Shown: piece after piece, positions 42,687 through 51,320 of the stretch | How positions within the stretch are numbered: the first letter of the stretch is position 1 | Layout: every line of letters begins with the position of its first letter | Assembly (NCBI RefSeq): GCF_009725985.1 | Contig: NZ_RCNR01000008.1 | Span: 62,001 to 126,000, forward strand | DNA length: 64,000 nt | Source: Zobellia amurskyensis | Lineage (GTDB): Bacteria; Bacteroidota; Bacteroidia; Flavobacteriales; Flavobacteriaceae | Direction: 5' to 3' | Notes under the pieces: generated by a model | The model's input: only the letters and a program-made list of their open reading frames with translations | Database searches by the model: none | What the model was told of the DNA's origin: nothing | Translations under genes and position numbers: made by a program

Positions 42687-43754
42687 CTAAACTCGATGTA
42701 ACTTATAAGGATAGACGCTACCGGCATTCCATTGGCAGACATATAGGTTTTTATCATCATCTATACATACATCATGGCAATGCTTAAAAATGGGTTTCTC
42801 TTGAAACATCAATTTTAATTTTCCATTTTCATAAGTTGGCTCGGTACCACCAGGATTTGAGATCACTTTATTATCCTTATCTAAAATAGTTACGAAACCT
42901 TTATTCGCTTGCATATTATAATTGCCCTCCTCCATTCCAAAACAAACACCGGAGTATACATTTTCACCATCTATAACGGGTCTACTCACAAAAAGACCTG
43001 GCATGTAATAATCTTCTATATACTCGCCTTCCAGAGAAAACCTTTTGAACGAATTTTTTATTCGAGCAGTACATAATAAAGTGGGGTTAGACGGATCTCT
43101 ATTATCAATCGCTACACCATGTGCTTGCTTGAACTTTTCCGGAGAAAGGAAGCTGTCTCCCCCAAATTTTCGGATAAAATTGCCTTTCGGATCGTATTGT
43201 AGAATGAACTGTGATCCATATCCATCCGCTATATAAATACTACCATTAGGTCCAATTGCAGTTTCTGTGGGCTTAAATGGTGCATTTTGCTCATACACTC
43301 CGTTTGATACGGGTGATGCAATCTCTAGGACAATACCCCCATCTAAATCAGTTTTTATGACCTTCCCTGAGGATGGGTCGGTAATGTACAAGAATTCCGC
43401 ACCACCTTCTTCATGAATAGTAAGACCATGTGCCCCTGGTAAATTCAGTGTCCAGCTGTGTAATAAAACCCCTGATTTATCATAGACCAACACATTGTTC
43501 TTCATATGATCGGTAAGCATAAACAACCTTCCCTTTTTATCCATGACCATTTCATGGCAATTATTTACAGGGTGTTTCTTAGGGTCCAAATCTCCCCAAC
43601 CTATTTCAACTCTATATTTAAAATCACCATGGCCAATGACTTCTTCACTCAGGTTAACTTTTGAATTATTAATATAAAACGGCACAGTGGTCATGGCTAA
43701 AATACCTCCCGTACCCATGGTTGTTTTTTTCATGAATTCTCTTCTTGTTGGCAT
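42687..43754 (-). CDS. Tat-exported six-bladed beta-propeller (NHL-type)
   Basis: 355 residues. A Tat signal MPTRREFMKKTTMGTGGILAMTTVPF has the twin-Arg pair R-R-E-F. NHL/propeller repeats follow: 'NCHEMVMDKKGRLFMLTDHMKNNVLVYDKSGVLLHSW', 'GAHGLTIHEEGGAEFLYITDPSSGKVIKTDLDGGIVLEI', 'PTETAIGPNGSIYIADGYGSQFILQYDPKGNFIRKFGG', 'QAHGVAIDNRDPS' and 'HCHDVCIDDDKNLYVCQWNAGSVYPY'. Such His-rich propellers resemble amidating-lyase-type folds and may bind a metal, but the enzymatic activity here is not established. It lies 5 bp after the DUF1501 gene and is part of the PSD1 locus, so it probably works with the other two secreted proteins. Confidence 0.88.
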   Translation of the reverse strand: MPTRREFMKKTTMGTGGILAMTTVPFYINNSKVNLSEEVIGHGDFKYRVEIGWGDLDPKKHPVNNCHEMVMDKKGRLFMLTDHMKNNVLVYDKSGVLLHSWTLNLPGAHGLTIHEEGGAEFLYITDPSSGKVIKTDLDGGIVLEIASPVSNGVYEQNAPFKPTETAIGPNGSIYIADGYGSQFILQYDPKGNFIRKFGGDSFLSPEKFKQAHGVAIDNRDPSNPTLLCTARIKNSFKRFSLEGEYIEDYYMPGLFVSRPVIDGENVYSGVCFGMEEGNYNMQANKGFVTILDKDNKVISNPGGTEPTYENGKLKLMFQEKPIFKHCHDVCIDDDKNLYVCQWNAGSVYPYKLHRV

Positions 43755-43759
43755 GCGGA

Positions 43760-45238
43760 TTATGCTAAAATATCTTTTACTACATGACCGTGAACATCGG
43801 TCAAACGGTATCTTCTACCTTGGTGTTTAAAGGTAAGCTTTTCATGATTTATACCCAACAAATGCATTATTGTGGCTTGAAAATCGTGAACGTGTACCCC
43901 GTTACGAGCAACATTGTAACTAAATTCATCGGTTTCTCCGTAGACCATGCCTGCTTTTACACCGGCACCTGCCATCCACATGGTAAAACAGCCGGGGTGA
44001 TGGTCTCTTCCATAACTTTCGGCCGTAAGCCTACCTTGCGAGAAACTGGTCCGCCCAAACTCTCCGCCCCAAACCACTAGAGTATCCTCTAGAAGTCCGC
44101 GCTGTTTTAAGTCCGTAATAAGTCCCGCAGTAGCTTGATCCGTACTCAATGCCTGTCTTTTTATTCCATTAGGAAGCCCGCCATGCTGGTCCCATCCCAT
44201 ATGGTACAATTGTATAAACTTCACGTCTTTCTCCGATAGACGCCTTGCCTGTAAGCAATTGGCAGCATAGGTACCCGGAATTTTGGCATCCTCACCATAT
44301 AATTCATACACATGGTCCGGCTCATTGGAAGTATCTACCGCATCCGGTACTGAATTCTGCATGCGATATGCCATTTCATATTGATTTATTTTAGATTGAA
44401 TTTCCGGATCTTTCCAGATATCGTACTGCTGATTGTTCAAATCCGAAATATAGTCCAGCGCCCGCCTACGGTCGTGATCGTGTACCCCATGCGGATTATT
44501 CAAATACAACACCGGATCTTTGCCCGAGCGAAATTGAACTCCCTGATGGTGGGAAGGCAAAAACCCATTCCCCCAGGCCGCCGAACTCAAGGGTTGGGCA
44601 CCTCCTCCTTTGGAAAGCATCACTACAAAATTGGGCAGATCCTTATTATCGCTCCCAAGGCCATAACTTAACCATGACCCAATTGAAGGCCTACCACTTA
44701 ATTGAGAGCCCGTTTGCATAAACATAACCGCAGGTTCATGGTTAATAGCTTCGGTATACATTGATTTTATAATACAAAGGTCATCTACAACGCCAGCGGT
44801 ATGTGGAAAAAGTTCACTCACCCAAGCACCGGACTGACCATGTTGTTTAAAATCGAAAATAGATTGTACCAACGGAAAAGTGCTCTGTGAAGTTACCATT
44901 CCAGAATTACGCTGTGTTCCCCTAACCGAATCAGGTATTTCCTGACCGTGCCATTTGGCCAAAGAAGGTTTATAATCGAACGTTTCAATTTGAGACGGAC
45001 CACCACTCTGGAACAAATAAATTATCCGTTTGGCTTTGGCGGGAAAATGGGTTCCACCCAATGCGCCCCCATTGGCGTTTACCAACGAAGGCCTTTTCGA
45101 AACTAGCAAATCGTTGGCAAGAGATTCCGTTGGCCCCAAAAGACTGGACAGCGCAATGGACCCAAACCCTAAGGATGCTTTCTTTAAAAAGCCCCTACGG
45201 GTATCTTCAAACTTCTTCTGTTCATGAATATCTCTCAT
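43760..45238 (-). CDS. Tat-exported DUF1501 protein (alkaline-phosphatase-superfamily-like)
   Basis: 492 residues. Tat-like signal 'TRRGFLKKASLGFGSIALSSLLG' at about residues 13-35. The body carries DUF1501 signatures: 'AKRIIYLFQSGGPSQIETFDYKPSLAKWHGQEIP', 'SELFPHTAGVVDDLCIIKSMYTEAINHEPAVMFMQTGSQLSGRPSIGSWLSYGLGSDNKDLPNFVVM', 'IQLYHMGWDQHGGLPNGIKRQALSTDQATAGLITDLKQRGLLEDTLVVWGGEFGRTSFSQG' and 'DHHPGCFTMWMAGAGVKAGMVYGETDEF'. The last two groups (WDQH, GEFGRT, DHH) are the putative metal-binding residues of this sulfatase/phosphatase-like fold. DUF1501 genes are typically adjacent to PSD1 genes, as here (10 bp). Confidence 0.93.
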   Translation of the reverse strand: MRDIHEQKKFEDTRRGFLKKASLGFGSIALSSLLGPTESLANDLLVSKRPSLVNANGGALGGTHFPAKAKRIIYLFQSGGPSQIETFDYKPSLAKWHGQEIPDSVRGTQRNSGMVTSQSTFPLVQSIFDFKQHGQSGAWVSELFPHTAGVVDDLCIIKSMYTEAINHEPAVMFMQTGSQLSGRPSIGSWLSYGLGSDNKDLPNFVVMLSKGGGAQPLSSAAWGNGFLPSHHQGVQFRSGKDPVLYLNNPHGVHDHDRRRALDYISDLNNQQYDIWKDPEIQSKINQYEMAYRMQNSVPDAVDTSNEPDHVYELYGEDAKIPGTYAANCLQARRLSEKDVKFIQLYHMGWDQHGGLPNGIKRQALSTDQATAGLITDLKQRGLLEDTLVVWGGEFGRTSFSQGRLTAESYGRDHHPGCFTMWMAGAGVKAGMVYGETDEFSYNVARNGVHVHDFQATIMHLLGINHEKLTFKHQGRRYRLTDVHGHVVKDILA

Positions 45239-45248
45239 AATCTTCTTC

Positions 45249-48200
45249 TTATCGTATGGTGAATCCTTCCGTAGTATTCATAATTCCGTTAATAACCGTT
45301 GCCAGTGCCGCCACCTTCACTGGGTCCGATGTACTTTTTATTTTAGTCTCGCCCATATTCAAATAGGCCATAGCATCCTCTTTATTCCCCAAAAACCGAT
45401 GAAGTTCATCATCAAGAAATTTCCTTAAAATACCCATTTCTTCCTTTTTGGCCTTTCTACCCGTACTAAGTTGAAACGCCTTTTGCAGTAACAATTCCGG
45501 ATTATCCGTAGTTTCCTCTATCAAATTTTCAGCAAGAACATATGAGGCTTCAATATATTGAGGGTCATTCAAGAGTACCAAGGCTTGTAACGGAGTACTG
45601 GTCTCCCTTCTTTTAACGGTGCAAACACTTCGATCTCCCCCATCAAAAATCTGCATAGACGGTGGTGCCGAGGTTCGTTTCCAAATGGTATACAAGCTTC
45701 TTCGGTATAAACCTTCCCCTGGTTTCTGTTTGTATTGATAACGCCAAGGCTTGTTACTGATTTCGTCCCATAAGCCTTCGGGTTGATAGGGATAGGTACT
45801 TGCTCCGCCAATTTTCGAAATCAAAAGCCCACTGATCGCCAATGCATTGTCCCTCACCATTTCTGCCGTCATACGCATACTGGGCCCTCGCGCCAATAAA
45901 ATGTTATCCGTATCAATTTCTAACAATTTTGGAGTAAGTTCCGAGCTTTGTTGATAAGCAGCCGACATAACAATCAGCTTGTGCATTTTCTTGATATCCC
46001 AACCTGAATCCATGAATTCCACGGCCAACCAGTCCAACAGTTCCGGGTGCGACGGCAAGCTGCCTTGGTTTCCAAAATCATCCGAAGTGGACACCAAGCC
46101 TTGACCAAAATGCATTTGCCATAAGCGGTTTACAAAGATCCTTGCTGTTAACGGGTTATTTTTATCGAACAGCCATTGTGAAAGTCCCAACCTGTTTTTG
46201 GGCAAATCATCGCCAAAGGGCATTACAACTTCCGGCACATTGGGCTGCACCTCTTCCGTAGGAGCATCGTACATTCCGCGATCAAGAATATAAGTAGGTC
46301 TGGGCTTTGGCAAATCTCCCAATACCATGATTTCTTTTATAGACTCCAGTTCATTAAACTGTTTTTTTCGTTGCTCCTGCAGTATATTTCTTGTGCTTTC
46401 GGCTTCTTTATCCATACTTAGAAAATAAAAATCCGTCAATAGATTCTTATCCCCCTCTTTCACTATACCCATTGTCATTTTTGGGGATATATTGTAAAGC
46501 ACTTCCAAATCTGATAGTTGGCGGTCGTAAATTTTGAGGTTATCCACGCCTCCGTCTTTAAAAGATTTAAACTTGCCACTTACACCAACAGTAAAGCCAC
46601 CGAATGCATAATTATGCGCATTTTTCTTGAATAGGATGGATTTGTACAAGTTGTCTATTTCAATCTCTACCGGCACTTTTTTTCCATCTAAGTAGATATG
46701 AACACCTTCCGCTTTACCGAGTCCATCATAGGACACGGTTACGGAACTCCACTCTTTCTCGGGAATAGATTCCTTCGTTTTTACCTGAATGGCATTGGAT
46801 GGCCAGGAACGCGCAATTATAAACTTAAGCTTGTTATCCTCTAGGTGCATAGAATACCCTTTTAACCCTTGCCTAACTTCTTCGGAATGTGTAAAAATTG
46901 CAGCCTCTTCATAGTTTCTGTCCGGTTTTACGGCAATGGAAATGGTAAAAGGATCAGATTGATCAAACCACCCTACGTTTTCGGGCATTCTCATGGTGGT
47001 ATAATCTCCAAAAAAAACAGCTTTTCCGTTTAGACCGTTGTCAATAATTGGTTCCCTGACGGTTACAGACTGTCTATCCCCCCCACTATTTTGAATGCTG
47101 AACGATTTCTTATCCCGAGGTAAAAACGAATCAAAATTTAAGCTGGTTTGCAATCCTTTTTTTAAGCTTTTTTGCAAGGAAGCCTCTAGCCCCAATAGGT
47201 TTTTAGACCAATTATTTACTATCTCAGGTGTTTCCTTTTTAACCGATATCAATTGTTTTTGTATTAGATCGATATCCCTATCAATAAATTCCAGCACTTC
47301 TTTTTGCTCGTCATTGGTCAATAAAAGTGAAGGTCCGGGTACTTGACCTGGCCCATATACTGGCGTCCCAATTTCATTTGTACTATTGAAGAATGCAAAA
47401 AGCTCATAATGGTCTTTTTGGCTGATCGGGTCATACTTATGGTCATGGCACCTTGCGCATTCCACACTCAATCCTAAAAATGCCTTTCCAACAGATAAGG
47501 TACGATCCGCCACATACTCCACCCGATACTCTTCAAAAACAATTCCCGCCTCAGAGTTCTTTTTGTGCAATCGATTAAAGGCGGTTGCCAAAATACTTTC
47601 TTGAGATGGGTTTTTAATAAGGTCTCCTGCCAACTGCCATGTTACGAACTGCTCGTAGGACATGTTCTCGTTAAAGGCTTTTATGACCCAATCCCTATAC
47701 GGACTAAAATCACGGTGTTTATCATCCAAATAGCCATCGCTATCTGCATAACGAGCTACATCCATCCATTCGGCCGCCATACGTTCTCCATATGCAGGTG
47801 AAGCCAAAAGACGATCTACTACTTTTTCATACGCATCCGGCGATGTGTCATTTACAAAATCCTCAATCTGTAACAAGGTTGGTGGCAATCCTATTAAATC
47901 GAAACTGAGACGGCGAATAAGGTGCTCTTTTGAAGCCCTTTCAGAAGGACTTAGATTTTTACGCTCCAACTTGGCCAAAACAAATTTGTCAATAGTATTC
48001 TTAGGCCATTCTGCGAGGGTTACCTCAGGAGCTTTTTCTTTTTTAGGCTTTATAAACGACCAGTGGGGTTTATATTCAGCACCTTGCTCGATCCATTTGG
48101 TAATCGTTGCTATTTCGCTTTTGCTCAAAGCAACATTAAATTCTACCGGAGGCATTTTTATTTCCGGGTCATCGGATAAAATTCGAGTTACCACCTCGCT

Positions 48201-48503
48201 CTCTCCGGGTTTTTTAGGTACAATAGGATGCTTCCCTGAGCTTTCCAATGCTTCATAAGCACTCTCGGCAATATCCAAACGAAGTCCAGCTTTTTGATTG
48301 GCCATATCCGGACCATGGCAAGCAAAACACTTATCCGATAATATAGGCTTTACATGGTAATTGAAATCTACCTTTTCCGGTAGTTTGGTCATTGCTTCCT
48401 CAATTTCTTCGGGTGCGTTCCATCCGCAACTGCTCAAACACAGGCAACAGATAGCTAAAAATAGTCTCGATAAAAATCGCATTGGTTTTGGAATTTTTAT
48501 CAA
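45249..48503 (-). CDS. PSD1-type dihaem cytochrome lipoprotein (PSCyt1, DUF1549, LamG, DUF1553)
   Basis: 1084 residues. Lipoprotein signal ends at Cys26 (LSSC). A planctomycete-type cytochrome C domain follows, with C59-F-A-C62-H63 and a downstream 'IKMPPVEF' Met-ligand candidate. DUF1549 covers about residues 150-380, with a second haem motif C349-A-R-C352-H353. A LamG-like concanavalin domain lies about 430-640 (VTVSYDGLGKAEGVHIYLDGKKVPVEI). DUF1553 covers about 770-1060 ('NRLWQMHFGQGLVSTSDDFGNQGSLPSHPELLDWLAVEFMDSGWDIKKMHKLIVMSAAYQQSS'). Two c-type haems suggest periplasmic or surface electron transfer; substrate unknown. First gene of the locus, 95 bp divergent from the membrane wHTH gene. 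Confidence 0.94.
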   Translation of the reverse strand: MIKIPKPMRFLSRLFLAICCLCLSSCGWNAPEEIEEAMTKLPEKVDFNYHVKPILSDKCFACHGPDMANQKAGLRLDIAESAYEALESSGKHPIVPKKPGESEVVTRILSDDPEIKMPPVEFNVALSKSEIATITKWIEQGAEYKPHWSFIKPKKEKAPEVTLAEWPKNTIDKFVLAKLERKNLSPSERASKEHLIRRLSFDLIGLPPTLLQIEDFVNDTSPDAYEKVVDRLLASPAYGERMAAEWMDVARYADSDGYLDDKHRDFSPYRDWVIKAFNENMSYEQFVTWQLAGDLIKNPSQESILATAFNRLHKKNSEAGIVFEEYRVEYVADRTLSVGKAFLGLSVECARCHDHKYDPISQKDHYELFAFFNSTNEIGTPVYGPGQVPGPSLLLTNDEQKEVLEFIDRDIDLIQKQLISVKKETPEIVNNWSKNLLGLEASLQKSLKKGLQTSLNFDSFLPRDKKSFSIQNSGGDRQSVTVREPIIDNGLNGKAVFFGDYTTMRMPENVGWFDQSDPFTISIAVKPDRNYEEAAIFTHSEEVRQGLKGYSMHLEDNKLKFIIARSWPSNAIQVKTKESIPEKEWSSVTVSYDGLGKAEGVHIYLDGKKVPVEIEIDNLYKSILFKKNAHNYAFGGFTVGVSGKFKSFKDGGVDNLKIYDRQLSDLEVLYNISPKMTMGIVKEGDKNLLTDFYFLSMDKEAESTRNILQEQRKKQFNELESIKEIMVLGDLPKPRPTYILDRGMYDAPTEEVQPNVPEVVMPFGDDLPKNRLGLSQWLFDKNNPLTARIFVNRLWQMHFGQGLVSTSDDFGNQGSLPSHPELLDWLAVEFMDSGWDIKKMHKLIVMSAAYQQSSELTPKLLEIDTDNILLARGPSMRMTAEMVRDNALAISGLLISKIGGASTYPYQPEGLWDEISNKPWRYQYKQKPGEGLYRRSLYTIWKRTSAPPSMQIFDGGDRSVCTVKRRETSTPLQALVLLNDPQYIEASYVLAENLIEETTDNPELLLQKAFQLSTGRKAKKEEMGILRKFLDDELHRFLGNKEDAMAYLNMGETKIKSTSDPVKVAALATVINGIMNTTEGFTIR

Positions 48504-48517
48504 TATACAACCGCATT

Positions 48518-48529
48518 TTAACTGTTAAT
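48518..48529. promoter_or_regulatory. Candidate operator, copy 1 (TTAACTGTTAAT)
   Basis: The 12-bp site consists of TTAAC and GTTAA arms around a T. The identical sequence recurs at 48549-48560, exactly 31 bp (about three helical turns) later. Both lie in the 95-bp spacer between PSD1 and the membrane wHTH gene. Confidence 0.55.
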
Positions 48530-48548
48530 GCGTTAAAAAACTGTTTCA

Positions 48549-48560
48549 TTAACTGTTAAT
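48549..48560. promoter_or_regulatory. Candidate operator, copy 2 (TTAACTGTTAAT)
   Basis: Identical to 48518-48529. It lies just upstream of a -7-like box TATCTTTA (48570-48577) of the wHTH gene, so a bound regulator could control its own gene as well as PSD1. Confidence 0.55.
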
Positions 48561-48569
48561 AATTTTAAT

Positions 48570-48577
48570 TATCTTTA
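48570..48577 (+). promoter_or_regulatory. Candidate -7 box of the wHTH regulator gene
   Basis: TATCTTTA differs from TAnnTTTG at one base and is 21 bp upstream of the ATG at 48599. TTTC at 48543-48546 could be the -33 element, with a spacer slightly long at 23 bp. Confidence 0.35.
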
Positions 48578-48598
48578 AAAAATACCTTCTTTGAGACA

Positions 48599-49789
48599 AT
48601 GAATTCCAAGGATTATACTTTTTATGTAAACAAGATAATTTCGAGCAAGTCGTTTGGCAATTCAACCACCTACGCCAACTTGTTACGATACCTTGTACAG
48701 TGCACACTAGAAGAAGATGTACCCAAAGAAACTACCATTGCCACAGAGATATTTGCCAAGAAAGAATTTGACCCCTCGCAGAGCACGCTTATTCGAGTCT
48801 ATGTGTACAACCTTAGAAAAAAACTCAAAACTTACTATCAAAAGGAAGGGCTGAACGACCCCATTCTACTCCGCGTACCAAAAGGCAGCTATAAAGTAGA
48901 ATTTGAAACTAAAAAAAAGACGCCTAAAGAATCCAAAGGAATTCTATCTAGAAAACAGATATTACTTCTACTAGGTTTTCTCTTATTGACCTCTGTTATT
49001 GGAAATTGGATGCTATGGACAAACAACAAAACTGTAGACCAATTTTCTGAATCCGTTATCTGGAACGGCATTTTCAATTCAAAAAAACCAATGATATTGG
49101 TCTTGGGGGACCTTTTTATTTACAGAGAAGTAGATACTTCTTCCCATAACGAGAAAGTGATTAGGAATTCGCTCATAAACTCGGAGAACCAACTTCACGA
49201 TTCACTTCCCGAAATCGGTAGTGCAGGTTATGTATACGAGCCTATGGAATACAGCTTTCTAATTAGAAATAGTACGGAATGGGTAAAGGATATTAGTAAA
49301 GTTCTTACTTCTAAAAACAAAGATTTTAACGTGCGTACGGTTTTGCGTTTTGGCCCAAAAGAGCTTCCGGAAAACGATTTTATGGTTGTAGGAATGGCCA
49401 AGACCCTGGGAATATTTAAAGACTATATTGAGAAGAGTAGTGTGAAATATAATCCCATTGGCGATACTTTTTCTGCGAAGGGATCGGACACCATTTATAA
49501 GCCCAGCGGTGATGCCGAAGCCTACCACAAGGACTACGCCATTATCATTAAAGCACCTGGTCCTAACAACAATGCCATCTATGTTTTTGCCGGATTATGG
49601 GATACTGGAGCTTCGCAAAGCCTGAAAAACTTCACAAATCCCGTTCTAATAAAGCAATTAGAATCCCGTATGAAAACCGACCTTGGAGAAATACCCCAGT
49701 TCTTTGAGGTATTCATGGAAGTAAACGGCATTGACCGAATGGAGCTTAGCTCTAAAATACTTCATGTGAAGGCACTAGAACTGGACTAG
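48599..49789 (+). CDS. Membrane-anchored winged-helix transcriptional regulator (CadC/ToxR-like topology)
   Basis: 396 residues. Residues about 1-105 form a winged-helix domain of the kind common in Acidobacteria and Planctomycetes regulators: 'SFGNSTTYANLLRYLVQCTLEEDVPKETTIATEIFAKKEFDPSQSTLIRVYVYNLRKKLKTYYQKEGLNDPILLRVPKGSYKVEF'. The order is recognition helix, then 'R-x-x-L-x-x-Y-Y' and the 'P-K-G-S-Y' wing. A single transmembrane helix follows at about 118-138 (KQILLLLGFLLLTSVIGNWMLW), with a ~255-residue periplasmic part of no known family. It faces the PSD1 gene head to head across 95 bp with two putative operator copies. I infer that it senses a periplasmic signal for the PSD1 locus. 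Confidence 0.75.
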   Translation: MNSKDYTFYVNKIISSKSFGNSTTYANLLRYLVQCTLEEDVPKETTIATEIFAKKEFDPSQSTLIRVYVYNLRKKLKTYYQKEGLNDPILLRVPKGSYKVEFETKKKTPKESKGILSRKQILLLLGFLLLTSVIGNWMLWTNNKTVDQFSESVIWNGIFNSKKPMILVLGDLFIYREVDTSSHNEKVIRNSLINSENQLHDSLPEIGSAGYVYEPMEYSFLIRNSTEWVKDISKVLTSKNKDFNVRTVLRFGPKELPENDFMVVGMAKTLGIFKDYIEKSSVKYNPIGDTFSAKGSDTIYKPSGDAEAYHKDYAIIIKAPGPNNNAIYVFAGLWDTGASQSLKNFTNPVLIKQLESRMKTDLGEIPQFFEVFMEVNGIDRMELSSKILHVKALELD

Positions 49790-49794
49790 AGATT

Positions 49795-51300
49795 TTAAAT
49801 CCCTTTTATCCCGTAAGCAGCATCGTTCCAGCGCAACTCTTGCTTAAAGCGATAGAGGTCTGTTTTTTCATCGATCAACAAAAATTCTATATCCATTATT
49901 TCGGCGAAGTCCTCAAGTGATTCTGCAGATATATTCTGACTGTAGCATGTATGATGTGCTCCTCCACCATAAATCCAAGCGGCAGCAGCAGTTTGAAGAT
50001 CCGGTTTGGCATCCCAAAGCACTCTGGCCACAGGAAGGTTTGGCATATCATTTTCAATTTCTAAAGCCTCAACTTTATTGACCAACATCCTAAAACGGTT
50101 GCCCATGTCAACAATGGATGCATTCAAAGCTTCACCTTCGCCTGCGTTAAAAACCAAACGCACAGGGTCTTCTTTTCCACCGATTCCCAAAGGATGGATT
50201 TCACAGGAGACATCTCCTTTGGCTATAGATGGGCAAATTTCCAACATATGTGAACCTAGGACAGTAGTGTTTTCAGGATCAAAATGATAGGTATAATCCT
50301 CCATAAAGCTGTTTCCGCCTTCAAGACCTGAACCCATAACTTTCATGGTACGCACCAATGCAGCGGTCTTCCAATCACCTTCTCCACCAAAACCATAACC
50401 GCTGGCCATTAGTCTTTGTGTTGCTATACCCGGTAATTGTTTCATTCCGTGTAAATCCTCAAAAGTATCGGTAAAAGCGGTATAACCACCCTCTTCTAGA
50501 AAAGCACGCATACCCAATTCTATTTTGGCCGCATCTCTTAAAGAATTGCGCATGCTTCCATCAGACTTAATTTTAGCTGCCATGGTATACGAATCCTCAT
50601 ACTCTTGAATCAATATATTTATTTGAGTATCGGAAACTCCATCTATATATTTGACCAAGTCACCTACGCCGTACCCGTTTACTTCGTAACCGAATTTTAA
50701 CTGAGCAGAAACCTTGTTTCCTTCCGTGACCGCTACTTGGCGCATATTATCTCCAAAACGGGCCACTTTCATATTTTTTGAATCGGCAACGGCACACGCT
50801 ACACGACACCAGTTACCTACTTTCAGCAAAACGGACTCACTTTTCCAATGGCCAACTATCACCTTCCGGTTCAATCGCATTCTCGACGCCAAAAAACCAA
50901 ATTCCCGACCACCATGTGCCGACTGGTTCAGATTCATGAAATCCATATCTATAGCATTCCATGGAATATCACGGTTATACTGTGTATGTAGGTGTAAAAA
51001 TGGTTTTTGAAGTGCTTGTAAACCAGCAATCCACATCTTAGCCGGAGAAAAAGTATGCATCCATAAAATTAAACCTACGCAAGCATCCGTATTATTAGCC
51101 TCTTTACTTAAAGCACTTATTTCACCAGCAGTTTTAACCACTGGTTTAAAAATAACGTTTACTGGAATTGTCCTGTTACCATTATAATACTGGGCTATCT
51201 CGGTAGAATGCTCCGCTACCTGTGCTAAAGTTTCCGGCCCGTACAAATGTTGACTACCTGTTACAAACCAAATTTCATTATTGCTTAAATCAATCATCAT
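49795..51300 (-). CDS. araA: L-arabinose isomerase
   Basis: 501 residues with strong AraA identity: '[26 protein letters not shown]', '[64 protein letters not shown]', 'VVGHW', '[55 protein letters not shown]' and '[24 protein letters not shown]'. The Mn2+ ligands (E in [16 protein letters not shown] in [10 protein letters not shown] in AHHTCYS) are present. It converts L-arabinose to L-ribulose. Last gene of the arabinose operon, convergent within 5 bp of the wHTH regulator gene. Confidence 0.97.
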   Translation of the reverse strand: MMIDLSNNEIWFVTGSQHLYGPETLAQVAEHSTEIAQYYNGNRTIPVNVIFKPVVKTAGEISALSKEANNTDACVGLILWMHTFSPAKMWIAGLQALQKPFLHLHTQYNRDIPWNAIDMDFMNLNQSAHGGREFGFLASRMRLNRKVIVGHWKSESVLLKVGNWCRVACAVADSKNMKVARFGDNMRQVAVTEGNKVSAQLKFGYEVNGYGVGDLVKYIDGVSDTQINILIQEYEDSYTMAAKIKSDGSMRNSLRDAAKIELGMRAFLEEGGYTAFTDTFEDLHGMKQLPGIATQRLMASGYGFGGEGDWKTAALVRTMKVMGSGLEGGNSFMEDYTYHFDPENTTVLGSHMLEICPSIAKGDVSCEIHPLGIGGKEDPVRLVFNAGEGEALNASIVDMGNRFRMLVNKVEALEIENDMPNLPVARVLWDAKPDLQTAAAAWIYGGGAHHTCYSQNISAESLEDFAEIMDIEFLLIDEKTDLYRFKQELRWNDAAYGIKGI

Positions 51301-51320
51301 TCATCAAAATAAATTAATCC

